From: an uncultured Collinsella sp.
GTDB lineage: Bacteria > Actinomycetota > Coriobacteriia > Coriobacteriales > Coriobacteriaceae
Reading direction: 5' to 3'
DNA length: 28,869 nt
Assembly (NCBI GenBank): GCA_900765115.1
Contig: CAAFQK010000048.1
Coordinates: 1-28,869 of the forward strand
Made by a program: the position numbers and the translations under genes. How positions within the stretch are numbered: the first letter of the stretch is position 1; each line of letters starts with the position of its first letter. The notes under the pieces are model-generated. The model saw nothing but the letters and a program-made list of their open reading frames with translations. It had not been told where the DNA came from and did not search any database. Shown one piece after another: positions 14,949 through 23,082 of this stretch.

Positions 14949-16313
14949 ATGGCGATCACGCCTGCAGAAATCGCGGAAACCCGCGGCATGGTTGAGGAGC
15001 AGAACCTCGACATCAGGACCATCACCATGGGTGTTTCGCTCATGGGTTGCGGTGACGAGAACCTCGACCGCATGTGCACGAAGATATACGACCACGTGAC
15101 GCACACGGCTGAGCACTTGGTCGAGACCGCCGAGAACCTCGAGCGCGAGTACGGTATCCCCATCGTCAACAAGCGCGTTTCCGTCACCCCGGTGGCGCAG
15201 ATCGCCGCTTGCTGCAAGGATGAGGACCTCACCCCCATCGCGCATGCCCTCGACCGTGCGGCCGAGACCCTCGGCATCGACTACCTGGGCGGCTTCTCCG
15301 CGCTCGTCCAGAAGGGCATCGGCGATGCCGACCGCCGCGTTATCCAGTCCATTCCGCAGGCGCTCGCCACCACGAGCCGCGTCTGCTCCAGCGTCAACGT
15401 CGCCAGCCTGCGCGCCGGCATCAACATGGACGCCGTGCTCATGGCCGCGCAGACCATCATCGATGCCGCCAAGCTCACGGCCGATCAGGACTCCGTCGGC
15501 GCCTCTAAGTTTGTCTGCTTTGCCAATATGGTCGAGGACTCCCCGTTTATGGCGGGCGCCGTCCACGGCGGTGGCGAGGCCGACGCTGTCATCAACGTTG
15601 GCGTCTCGGGCCCTGGCGTTATGGCCGCAGCCTTGGAGACGCTGCCCGACTCCGCCTCGATGATGGAGGTCGCCGAGAAGATCAAGCAGACCGCCTTTAA
15701 GATCACCCGTGCCGGCGAGCTCATGAGCCGCGAGGCCGCCCGTCGCCTGGGTGTCGAGAAGGGCATTGTCGACCTGTCGCTGGCTCCCACGCCTGCCATC
15801 GGCGACTCCGTTGCCCGCATCCTTGAGATCATCGGCGTGGGCACCTGCGGTGGCCCGGGCACGACCTGCGCGCTCGCCATGCTCAACGACGCCGTCAAGA
15901 AGGGCGGCGTCATGGCCAGCTCCAGCGTGGGCGGCCTTTCGGGCGCCTTTATCCCCGTGTCCGAGGACGCCGGCATGATCGCCGCCGTCGAGGCCGGCGC
16001 GCTTTCGCTCGAGAAGCTCGAGGCCATGACCTGTGTGTGCTCCGTCGGCCTTGACATGATCGCCATCCCCGGCGACACCCCGGTCGAGACCATTGCCGGC
16101 ATCATCGCCGACGAGATGGCTATCGGTGTCATCAACAACAAGACCACGGCCGTCCGCGTCATCCCTGCTATCGGCAAGGGCGTGGGCGACTGCGTCGAGT
16201 ACGGCGGTCTGTTCGGCCGTGCGCCCATCATGCCGGTGAACCCCAACGCCGGCACCGTGCTTGCCCATCGCGGTGGACGCTTCCCGGCGCCGCTGAACTC
16301 GCTGAAGAACTAG
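14949..16313 (+). CDS. UPF0210/DUF711 (PFL-family) protein
   Basis: A 454-aa protein of the UPF0210 family, which is structurally related to pyruvate formate-lyase barrels but has no established reaction. Typical segments are DIRTITMGVSLMGC near the N-terminus, IPIVNKRVSVTP, and the glycine-rich SGPGVMAAALE. The C-terminal part carries GGPGTTCALAMLNDAVKKGG and NNKTTAVRVIP. The length agrees with the family. The start is set at the ATG at 14949 because AGGAG lies at 14937-14941, 7 nt before it; the frame opens at 14892 inside the upstream hairpin. In many genomes this family lies next to a small ACT-domain protein (UPF0237); none is present here. It is probably a separate transcription unit from metH. 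Confidence 0.9.
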   Translation: MAITPAEIAETRGMVEEQNLDIRTITMGVSLMGCGDENLDRMCTKIYDHVTHTAEHLVETAENLEREYGIPIVNKRVSVTPVAQIAACCKDEDLTPIAHALDRAAETLGIDYLGGFSALVQKGIGDADRRVIQSIPQALATTSRVCSSVNVASLRAGINMDAVLMAAQTIIDAAKLTADQDSVGASKFVCFANMVEDSPFMAGAVHGGGEADAVINVGVSGPGVMAAALETLPDSASMMEVAEKIKQTAFKITRAGELMSREAARRLGVEKGIVDLSLAPTPAIGDSVARILEIIGVGTCGGPGTTCALAMLNDAVKKGGVMASSSVGGLSGAFIPVSEDAGMIAAVEAGALSLEKLEAMTCVCSVGLDMIAIPGDTPVETIAGIIADEMAIGVINNKTTAVRVIPAIGKGVGDCVEYGGLFGRAPIMPVNPNAGTVLAHRGGRFPAPLNSLKN

Positions 16314-16330
16314 CTGAGGGGTTCGGGCGA

Positions 16331-16464
16331 GGAGCCCTGGGGAGGGCAAATATATAAGGTCGCCTGCTCGGACAGTCCTGACTCGCACGGAGAGCACATT
16401 AAGTGCTCTCCGGCTCGTGCGGAACTCGCGATCGACCTTATATATTTGCCCTCCCCGGGGCTCC
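16331..16464. repeat. Large fold-back (134-bp near-perfect cruciform) element
   Basis: Outer arms 16331-16362 and 16433-16464 are complementary at 31 of 32 positions and include GGGCAAATATATAAGGTCG. Inside lies a second hairpin, GGAGAGCAC (16389-16397) with GTGCTCTCC (16403-16411), extended by CGCACG/CGTGCG with a small bulge. It begins 18 bp after the UPF0210 stop. It has no T-tract and no coding sense. It is either a mobile palindromic repeat or a structured RNA or terminator-like element. Confidence 0.75.
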
Positions 16465-16629
16465 CGCACAACGGGACCTCGGTTGGGTTCTATCCCTTTG
16501 GCAGTCGCTTCGCTTCTGCCCTACTTTGCTGGTATGGCGGTTTGGCGTTGGATCGGTTCTTTCTGATATATGCTGGTTGCGGCTCTTCTTTTTGGGGGAG
16601 TCGCTTTTTTGTTGCTAGGAGGTTGGCCC

Positions 16630-17517
16630 GTGGTTGATGGGGATGCTCGCTCTGAGCTTCTTTCTGCGGATTGGAATGGCGAATGGATGCGCCTGCAGGC
16701 TGATCGGCGGCGGGCTGATGATTCTTTTGAATGGGATAAGCGGGCTCGGCATTTTCGGCCGCTTGAGACTGCTCCGTATGCCCGGGACTTTATGAAATTG
16801 TTGGCACTCCAGCCTGGTGAGTCGGTGCTTGATATGGGGTGTGGAGCTGGGTCGATTGCTATTCCGCTTGCTCAGGCTGGGCATCCTGTGATTGCTGCCG
16901 ATTTTTCCCTTGCCATGCTGGGCACGCTTGATGCTGGTATTGAGTATTACGGGCTCGAGGATCGTATTACGCCGCTTGAGCTTGCTTGGGATGATGATTG
17001 GGATCTGGTGGGGCCGGTCGCAAAAGCGGTAGATGTTGCCTTTGCCAGTCGTTCGGTTACTACGACCAACCTCAAAGGCGCGCTTGCCAAGCTTGATCGT
17101 ACGGCTCGTCGGCGTTGTGCTGTCACGATGGTCGCTAACTCCAGCCCGCGTTATGACCTGCACTTGATGAACGCCATCGGCGCCTCGGTTACCTGCAGTA
17201 ATGGCTTTGTCTATGCCTTAAATATCCTCATTCAGATGGGTGCCCTACCGCAGGTTACGTACTTTGAATCACCCCGTCGCGATACCTTCGATAGCCTTGA
17301 GGCGGGCGTGGCAGACTTCTCCCGCATGCTCGAGCACGGTAACGAGGATAAGATCGACCGCCTGCGCGACTACATTGCCCAACATATGATTGAGAACCCC
17401 CATGCCGGTGAGCCGGGCTCCAAGGGCGTACCGCAGGGACGCTTCATGCTCGACCATATCCGCAAGGTTCGCTGGGCGTTTATTGGCTGGGAGCCGGTCT
17501 CTGAGGACCGTCCGTAG
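16630..17517 (+). CDS. Class I SAM-dependent methyltransferase
   Basis: A 295-aa soluble methyltransferase; substrate unknown. Motif I VLDMGCGAGS is at residues 66-75, followed by the acidic strand end AADFS (Asp91). The reading frame extends upstream to an ATG at 16570 that would add a hydrophobic leader, but that is probably an artefact: AGGAGG at 16617-16622 is placed 7 nt before a GTG at 16630, giving MVDGDARSELL. The first ~170 codons use T- and G-ending codons (GCT, CTT, GAT, GGG) quite unlike the C-ending usage of neighbouring genes. From about 17160 on, usage is normal for the window. This suggests transfer or a mosaic origin. It stands between a fold-back repeat and yhbY, with no obvious operon partner. 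Confidence 0.85.
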   Translation: MVDGDARSELLSADWNGEWMRLQADRRRADDSFEWDKRARHFRPLETAPYARDFMKLLALQPGESVLDMGCGAGSIAIPLAQAGHPVIAADFSLAMLGTLDAGIEYYGLEDRITPLELAWDDDWDLVGPVAKAVDVAFASRSVTTTNLKGALAKLDRTARRRCAVTMVANSSPRYDLHLMNAIGASVTCSNGFVYALNILIQMGALPQVTYFESPRRDTFDSLEAGVADFSRMLEHGNEDKIDRLRDYIAQHMIENPHAGEPGSKGVPQGRFMLDHIRKVRWAFIGWEPVSEDRP

Positions 17518-17699
17518 ACCGCTTTCGGCCGCCGTACACGTCCGCCTGTAACCCGCGCTGTTCTCCCGCTCGGCATCCGCATTCTTTTTGAACTGGGCAA
17601 ACATGCCCCACACCGCGCCGTTCCTGCGCTATCGTGGGACAGCTCACGTAGATTAAGGCCCCATCGCGGGGCGCCCCATAACATAGAAAGCGAGAACCC

Positions 17700-17999
17700 A
17701 TGGCACTGACAGGAGCCCAGGTCAAGCAGCTTCGCAGCATGGCCCATCACCTCAACCCCGCCATCATCATCGGCAAGTCCGACATCAACGAGGGCACCGT
17801 CGAGCAGACGGTCGCCTACCTGGAGAAGCACGAGCTCGTTAAGTGCTCCGTACTCGATGGTTCCAGTCTTTCTGCCCGCGAGGCCGCCGAAGAGCTCGCC
17901 GAGCGCTGCCATGCAGACGTTGTTCAGGTTATCGGCCGCAAGTTCTCGCTGTATCGCGAGTCCTCGCGCAAGGACATCGAGAAGATTAAGCTCGTCTAA
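17700..17999 (+). CDS. yhbY: YhbY/CRS1-type RNA-binding protein
   Basis: A 99-aa single-domain CRM protein, a family that associates with pre-50S ribosomal particles. Characteristic segments are LTGAQVKQLRSMAHHLNPAI, the GKSDINEGTV block (GxxG-like RNA-binding loop region), LVKCSVLD, and VQVIGRKFSLYRESS near the end. The length is typical (about 97 aa). The start is the ATG at 17700; the ribosome site is weak (AAAGCGAG). A small GC-rich hairpin (GCCCC-ATCGC-GGGGC) lies in the leader at about 17660. It is a single gene followed by a strong terminator. Confidence 0.93.
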   Translation: MALTGAQVKQLRSMAHHLNPAIIIGKSDINEGTVEQTVAYLEKHELVKCSVLDGSSLSAREAAEELAERCHADVVQVIGRKFSLYRESSRKDIEKIKLV

Positions 18000-18038
18000 G
18001 AGCCAACGATCCGGCGAGCCAATATACATCAAGCTTGC

Positions 18039-18070
18039 GAGCGTCCGAGCAATTCGGACGCTCATTTTTT
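18039..18070 (+). terminator. Terminator of yhbY
   Basis: Stem GAGCGTCCGA (18039-18048) with TCGGACGCTC (18054-18063), then ATTTTTT. It abuts the 3' end of the convergent regulator gene (stop at 18069-18071). Confidence 0.92.
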
Positions 18071-21068
18071 ATCGCTCGACGAGCACGCGGTTAAGCCTGC
18101 CCTCCACCAAGCGCTCGTACAGACGCCGCGTCTCGGGCTCGGGCACGCCATTGACCTGCTCCCTCAGGTGATGCATATGCCCACTGTACAGCTCGACGAT
18201 ATCGCGTCGTCGCCCCGCCGCACCGTAGACGCGCATAGCGCAACGCACCATGTCCTCGCGCGCCGTCTCTTGCCGCAGCCCCGACTCCACCAGCCATACC
18301 GCCGACTGCAGGTCGTTTTCTTCTAGGGCGGCATTCGCGCCCCGAATCATGCAGTCGATATACTTAGATTCCATAATGCGCCTCATACGCAAAAAGTAGG
18401 TGGGATTACAGCCATTGGGAACATACAACGGGCCGGCGTAAAGCTGCTCAATCTTAAGGCACAGCTCAATCAGATGGGGTCCGCGCGCACCCGTGCGATT
18501 TCCCAAAACTTCGCGGCTTATCTGATCAAACAACCGCACGTCGGTCTTGACGTAATCGCCGTTAAGCCCAATGCATTCGTTTTGAATCAGCACACACGAC
18601 TTGCCATCCGGTGTCGGCCCCAAGGCCGAACGCAAGCGCGATATCGTCGAGTACAGGTTGTTGCGGGCGCTATTGAACTCGGCATGGGGCCACAGCTCCA
18701 TGGCCAGCGTCTCGCGGTCGACCAGTGCATCCATACCCAGCGCAAGCCGCTCGGCAAGCGTCGCCGCTTTCTTGCGGCGCCACATCTTATCCGTGATGGG
18801 AAACCCGTCGCGCTCGGCGCGAAACGCTCCAAACATGCGGATCTCGATATGGCCAATCACATCGACACCCTCGGCATCGCCGGCCTGGAACAGACGCTCG
18901 CCTTCGCCCTCAAAGTCATCACGCAGCGAATATCGCGACAGCTCGCGCACCGGGAGCTTCTTTCGAATTCTAGCAGCCGGCTCACCCAGACAATGCATCG
19001 CAAGACGCGCAAACAGCCGATACGACGGATCTAAAATCCCCGGGCGGTTCATGGACATCCAGGCTGCAAGGTCGCTATCGCGGCCCGCGGAGGCCAAATG
19101 CAACGCCACCATCCAAGCCTCGGCACCACCGACCTGCGTCCGACTCAAATCGAGCAGCTCTGCCTCTTCGCGCACCGATACCATCGATGTATTGCGTAAG
19201 TACGCCGCGCGCTCTAGCAACAGTGCGTTGTCGCGTATGTATCCAATAGATTCCTCGGCAAGCCTGAGCACCTGCACCGCACGGAATTTGGCATTGACCG
19301 GACGCCCCTCAGCCAACGACTGCCAGCCTTCCAGTATCAAGCCAAACAACTGGACTTGATTGTCACGCACACGCACGGCAAAACGGTCGAGCTCATTGAA
19401 TGCCTGCTCGTCGGTCACCGGCATGCCGGCAAACAGGCGCCGCGCCGATAATACCATGCGCACCCAGATGGCGAGTGCTCGGATGTCACGCGCTTCGAGT
19501 GCCTCGAGCGTCAGGGCCATCTCGTCATCACGCTCGTCAGTCCCTGCATACGACCCATCAAATAGCTCCGTCAACATGCGGTCCGCCCGCACAAACGTCC
19601 CCGCGATATCGAGCTCACAATCGTAGACCTTATCCGTTTTGAGCCCTGCGAGGATCTCACCACCCTTCGCCCGCTCGGTCAGCCCATGTTTTATCTCGAT
19701 ATGTGCGGACAGCATGTCGAGTGCGGCACAAGATGCCTCACTTCCCAGCGCTGCATGGCTTGCCGGAAGCCCCAGACCACTATCTCCATAACAGGCGGCC
19801 GTAAACGCGTGCGCTACCTTCCACGACACGGGATCGAGCTCGCAAATCGCTTGCTCGCCCGCATGCTCGATAATTGAGGCCATATACCGCGCGAGTTTTG
19901 TATTGGAGACGCTCACCGCCGCTAGATAGATGCCGAGTGCCTCGCCAGGCGTCGGCTCCGATACCCGGCCATCTGCTTCGGTCTTTCCCAGTGCCGCGCG
20001 GCAGACATCCCCTCCATGCCCCGTCAGGGCCAGATCGACCCCATACTGCCCGGCAAGCTCCAACACCGCACTGCGGTCCAAAAACGCGTCGGCAAGGTCC
20101 ATCGCGGTATCGCAGCGCCCCGCTTTAATCAATATACGCGCCGCCCGCACAACGAGTTCGGGGCGAATTTCGGCGACCAGCTTGCGCAATCGCAGACGTG
20201 CGTTATCCTCGGTACCCAAGCAGGTAAAGCTCCGGTCTGCCGGATCAACGCCAAATATGGGATAATCGCGGACAAGATAGGACTGGTCAATCGCCGAAAG
20301 CCTAACACCGCAAGCCTCGAGCTCCGAAATATTGCCCTCACCCATTAGGACCATCAAGCATGCCACACTAAACAGGGCGTTGTTCTCGAGCGATGCCAGA
20401 TCAACAAGTGCCGCACCGTAGATATTAACGATCTCGTTTTCGAGCATCTGGGCAACGTCTCCCTGCCCGTAGAGTCCCGACTGCATAGCCGAGACGAGCT
20501 CGGGCACGCCCTGCGTAAGCTGGTAGAAGTCGAGCGATGTGCTGATCGAAAACGCCGATGCCCACGCCGAATACTCATAGGCATGCACCTTGAGCATCTG
20601 CGCGTTGACTTTAATCGAATCGCCCAGTCCATGAATCAGCTGGCGATTCGAAGGACGGCAGCTCATAAAGACCCCAATCCCCATAGCACGCAGGCTTCGG
20701 ATTCGGTCGATCAGCTCCTCGGTCTCGCTCTGGCTGAGGTTAGGCACGTTATCGATTGCAATCAGGGAGTGCGGCTTGTCCTTAAGCTCTTCGGTAACGA
20801 CCTCGAGCTGCATAAACACCTCGCGCCCAATGGCGCGGTCTGCCTCGATGATTCGCACGGGACCTCGCGTCGGATCGCTTTTAACCTCTTGGGCATACTG
20901 CAGCAACACCGAGGTTTTCCCAAAGCCATCAGGCGCGTAGAGGACTACGATGCCGGCCTTTCGGCCCTTGGCGATAAGTTCGTTCATCAAGCGATCGCGC
21001 CGCACCGTATAACTACTGCCCAGCGGCATAAGCTCGAGGTCGTCCGTATTGCCCAAATCGTTAACCAT
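18069..21068 (-). CDS. STAND-type ATPase regulator with C-terminal SARP/BTAD module
   Basis: A 999-aa cytosolic transcription regulator. The N-terminus holds a P-loop, APDGFGKTS (45-53), and a Walker B-like SLIAIDN (101-107), as in MalT/AfsR-type STAND ATPases. The middle (about 300-720) is helical, probably TPR-like sensor repeats. Residues 740-838 form a winged-helix DNA-binding domain (IEIRMFGAFRAERDG, then ELWPHAEFNSARNNLYSTIS). Residues 842-990 match the BTAD helical domain of SARP regulators. In AfsR-type proteins the winged helix and BTAD come first and the ATPase follows; here the order is reversed. The ATG at 21068 follows GAGGAG. The gene is monocistronic, convergent with yhbY, with a 444-bp upstream spacer. 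The target genes and ligand are unknown. Confidence 0.85.
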   Translation of the reverse strand: MVNDLGNTDDLELMPLGSSYTVRRDRLMNELIAKGRKAGIVVLYAPDGFGKTSVLLQYAQEVKSDPTRGPVRIIEADRAIGREVFMQLEVVTEELKDKPHSLIAIDNVPNLSQSETEELIDRIRSLRAMGIGVFMSCRPSNRQLIHGLGDSIKVNAQMLKVHAYEYSAWASAFSISTSLDFYQLTQGVPELVSAMQSGLYGQGDVAQMLENEIVNIYGAALVDLASLENNALFSVACLMVLMGEGNISELEACGVRLSAIDQSYLVRDYPIFGVDPADRSFTCLGTEDNARLRLRKLVAEIRPELVVRAARILIKAGRCDTAMDLADAFLDRSAVLELAGQYGVDLALTGHGGDVCRAALGKTEADGRVSEPTPGEALGIYLAAVSVSNTKLARYMASIIEHAGEQAICELDPVSWKVAHAFTAACYGDSGLGLPASHAALGSEASCAALDMLSAHIEIKHGLTERAKGGEILAGLKTDKVYDCELDIAGTFVRADRMLTELFDGSYAGTDERDDEMALTLEALEARDIRALAIWVRMVLSARRLFAGMPVTDEQAFNELDRFAVRVRDNQVQLFGLILEGWQSLAEGRPVNAKFRAVQVLRLAEESIGYIRDNALLLERAAYLRNTSMVSVREEAELLDLSRTQVGGAEAWMVALHLASAGRDSDLAAWMSMNRPGILDPSYRLFARLAMHCLGEPAARIRKKLPVRELSRYSLRDDFEGEGERLFQAGDAEGVDVIGHIEIRMFGAFRAERDGFPITDKMWRRKKAATLAERLALGMDALVDRETLAMELWPHAEFNSARNNLYSTISRLRSALGPTPDGKSCVLIQNECIGLNGDYVKTDVRLFDQISREVLGNRTGARGPHLIELCLKIEQLYAGPLYVPNGCNPTYFLRMRRIMESKYIDCMIRGANAALEENDLQSAVWLVESGLRQETAREDMVRCAMRVYGAAGRRRDIVELYSGHMHHLREQVNGVPEPETRRLYERLVEGRLNRVLVER

Positions 21069-21103
21069 GCCCGCTCCTCAACTCGACCACATGGACACCG
21101 TAA

Positions 21104-21140
21104 CGCTAGACCATATGTATCGCTAGATGAATAGAGCGAT
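21104..21140. promoter_or_regulatory. CGCTAGA repeats and inverted repeat upstream of the SARP-like regulator
   Basis: CGCTAGA occurs at 21104-21110 and 21121-21127, and ATCGCT (21119-21124) is mirrored by AGCGAT (21135-21140). It lies 35-70 bp before the regulator start and may be its autoregulatory site. The rest of the 444-bp spacer up to 21450 shows no gene and no confident promoter. Confidence 0.35.
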
Positions 21141-21451
21141 GCTACGGTTTAGGATGTTTGTTGGTACGCAAATGGCAAGTTTTTGTTCAGCGTGGTCCGA
21201 TTGAAACTTATCCCCCAACCAATCAGTCTTTGCGCAGGTCAATGCGCTTGCCAGCTTGTCCCATCCTTTGGCAGTGTACCTCAAATGAGCGCTGTTCAAT
21301 TGTGTTGCGCAACTCACCTAACGCCAGCTACCGTCTGCGACCTTTTCATAGCATTTATGCATAGTATCTGTTATGGAATGAATCATGCTGCACCAGACGC
21401 ACCCGTCCAGTTCGCGGCCAGATTTTCGTCAAGCACACGGCGCACGCTCAG

Positions 21452-21480
21452 CAAAAAGGCCCCCGCAAAGCGGAGGCCTT
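21452..21480 (-). terminator. Terminator of nagB
   Basis: Stem AAGGCCTCCGC with GCGGGGGCCTT as read on the minus strand, triloop TTT, followed by TTTG. It lies about 30 bp after the nagB stop. Confidence 0.92.
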
Positions 21481-21512
21481 CGGCAAAGCTATGTCGAGGT
21501 GATAGGCTTTCG

Positions 21513-22241
21513 CTACTTGCAGAGCGAAAGGGCGGCCTCGTCGGCAACGACAACGCAGTTGGTGTGCAGTTGCAGGATCGAGGCAGGGCACTCGGGGGTA
21601 ACCGGACCATAGCACATGTCATGCACGGCCTGCGCCTTGGCCTCGCCGTTGGCGACGACCAGGATCATGCGGGCATACATGATGGTCTGGGTACCCATGG
21701 TGTAGGCCTGACGGGGAACGTCGTCGATGCTGTCGAACAGGCGGCTGTTGGCCTGAATGGTGCTCTCGGTGAGGTCGACGCAGTGCGTGCCCTTGGAGAA
21801 GTGGTCATCGGGCTCGTTGAAGCCGATGTGGCCGTTGTTGCCAATGCCGAGCAGCTGCAGATCCGGGTAACCGGCGGCGGCGACGATCTTGTCGTACTCA
21901 GAGCAGGCAGCGGCGGCGTCGGGGTTGGAACCGTCGGGCACATGCGTGTTGTTCAGGTCGATGTTGATGTGATCGAAGAAGTTCTCACGCATAAAGTAGT
22001 GATAGCTCTGGGGATCGTCGTGCGAAAGGCCGCGATACTCGTCCAGGTTGTAGGTGCTGACCTCGGCAAAGTCGACGTCGCCCTTCTCGTACCAAGCAGC
22101 GAGCTGCTTGTAGGCACCGATCGGGGTGGAGCCGGTGGCAAGGCCCAGCACACAGTCGGGCTTGAGGATAACCTGCGCCGAGATGATATTGGCGGCCTTG
22201 CGGCTCATATCCTCGTAGTCTTTAGCTTTAATGATCTTCAT
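21513..22241 (-). CDS. nagB: Glucosamine-6-phosphate deaminase
   Basis: A 242-aa enzyme converting glucosamine-6-phosphate to fructose-6-phosphate and ammonia. Family marks: GLATGSTPIGAYKQL (phosphate-binding loop), YNLDEYRGLSHDDPQSYHYFM containing the catalytic Asp, GIGNNGHIGFNEP with the catalytic His, and SRLFDSIDDVPRQAYTMG. The length fits the short NagB form. The start is the ATG at 22241 (MKIIKAKDYEDM) after AAAGGA; the frame upstream to 22319 is unsupported. It opposes GlmM, encoded on the same strand, at the glucosamine-6-phosphate branch point, sending amino sugar back to glycolysis. A 272-nt leader with several hairpins precedes it. Confidence 0.95.
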   Translation of the reverse strand: MKIIKAKDYEDMSRKAANIISAQVILKPDCVLGLATGSTPIGAYKQLAAWYEKGDVDFAEVSTYNLDEYRGLSHDDPQSYHYFMRENFFDHINIDLNNTHVPDGSNPDAAAACSEYDKIVAAAGYPDLQLLGIGNNGHIGFNEPDDHFSKGTHCVDLTESTIQANSRLFDSIDDVPRQAYTMGTQTIMYARMILVVANGEAKAQAVHDMCYGPVTPECPASILQLHTNCVVVADEAALSLCK

Positions 22242-22307
22242 TACGCGTCCTTTCTCGTACAAGAGAGGCAAGGCTCCCTTTACAAGCACTTGCCCGCGGC
22301 CCGCGTC

Positions 22308-22473
22308 GGCCGCAACCAACGTGTGCGGCCACCAGGGCGAGGTCGCGTAATGTATGTGTCTCGTGTCTAGCCGCGTCGAGGCCCCTGCCCGTCCACGGTG
22401 ACCCGAAGCCTTTTAGCTTCGGACAAATCCCATCTTGCCACGGAGGGCGTCCTCTTTCAAGGGCGCCCTCCGT
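22308..22473 (-). promoter_or_regulatory. Three hairpins in the crr-nagB spacer
   Basis: Read on the minus strand after crr, three perfect hairpins are present: ACGGAGGGCG/CGCCCTCCGT (22440-22473), CCGAAGC/GCTTCGG (about 22403-22422), and GGCCGCA/TGCGGCC (22308-22330). None is followed by a T-run. The first may slow or end crr transcription. The others lie in what would be the nagB leader and could form a cis-regulatory RNA. Confidence 0.45.
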
Positions 22474-22513
22474 AAACGTGTTTGAATTGTAGGCTAATGG
22501 CCACGTGCACTTG

Positions 22514-23011
22514 CTATCGCTCGCGAGCAACGATGAGCTGGTCCATCTCTTCGACATGCACGCCAACGGAGCCCTTGATGCTCGAGAACTCAACGGAGTT
22601 GCACACCAAGATGGGAACCGTCACATCGTAGCCCTCGGCAGCAATTGCCTCGCGATCGAACTCAATGAGTACATCGCCCTTATGGACGATGTCACCCACT
22701 TGCGCATGTACGGTAAAGTGCTTGCCCTCGAGCTGAACAGTGTCCAAGCCAACGTGGATGAGCACGTCCAAGCCATCGACCGTGTTGAGCGCAACGGCGT
22801 GTCCCGTGGGAAAAATGGCCTCGACCTTGGCGTCTGCCGGCGCAATCACGCGCGTACCCGTAGGCTGAATCGCCACGCCCTGGCCCAAAAGGCCGGTGGC
22901 AAATGTCTGGTCATTGACCTCGGACAACGGAATGACGTCGCCCGAGATGGGAGCATCCAGCGTAAGGACTCGACCACGCATACCAAAAGACCTTAGGACT
23001 TTAGTGAACAT
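22514..23011 (-). CDS. crr: Stand-alone PTS glucose-type EIIA
   Basis: A 165-aa single-domain EIIA(Glc) protein that accepts phosphate from HPr and passes it to a sugar EIIB, and may signal carbon status. The phosphorylated His86 (DVLIHVGLDTV) and the partner His71 (FPTGHAVAL) correspond to E. coli His90 and His75. IAPADAKVEAIFPTGHA and VGDIVHKGDVLIEFD are standard family segments. The start is the ATG at 23011 (MFTKVLRSFG) with GAGGGGG upstream. No EIIB/EIIC gene is present here, so it must serve permeases encoded elsewhere. It lies 71 bp downstream of glmM on the same strand. The symbol follows the family; a glucose-specific role is not proven. Confidence 0.9.
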   Translation of the reverse strand: MFTKVLRSFGMRGRVLTLDAPISGDVIPLSEVNDQTFATGLLGQGVAIQPTGTRVIAPADAKVEAIFPTGHAVALNTVDGLDVLIHVGLDTVQLEGKHFTVHAQVGDIVHKGDVLIEFDREAIAAEGYDVTVPILVCNSVEFSSIKGSVGVHVEEMDQLIVARER

Positions 23012-23082
23012 GATCCCCCTCGGACATACCAATCAACCAAAATAGCTTTAACAGTTTACCACTTGGCACCCGTTTTTGACCA

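Noticed and set aside
14694..16469. Open frames opposite the metH and UPF0210 genes (11904-13343, 14694-16469)
   Set aside because: Antisense shadows of conserved genes, with no ribosome sites and low-complexity His/Gly/Asp-rich translations.
16570..16629. Hydrophobic N-terminal extension of the methyltransferase as a membrane anchor
   Set aside because: AGGAGG with a GTG at 16630 places the start after this segment.
21123..21317. 64-codon open frame upstream of the SARP-like regulator
   Set aside because: No ribosome site or family resemblance. It overlaps the likely regulatory repeats.
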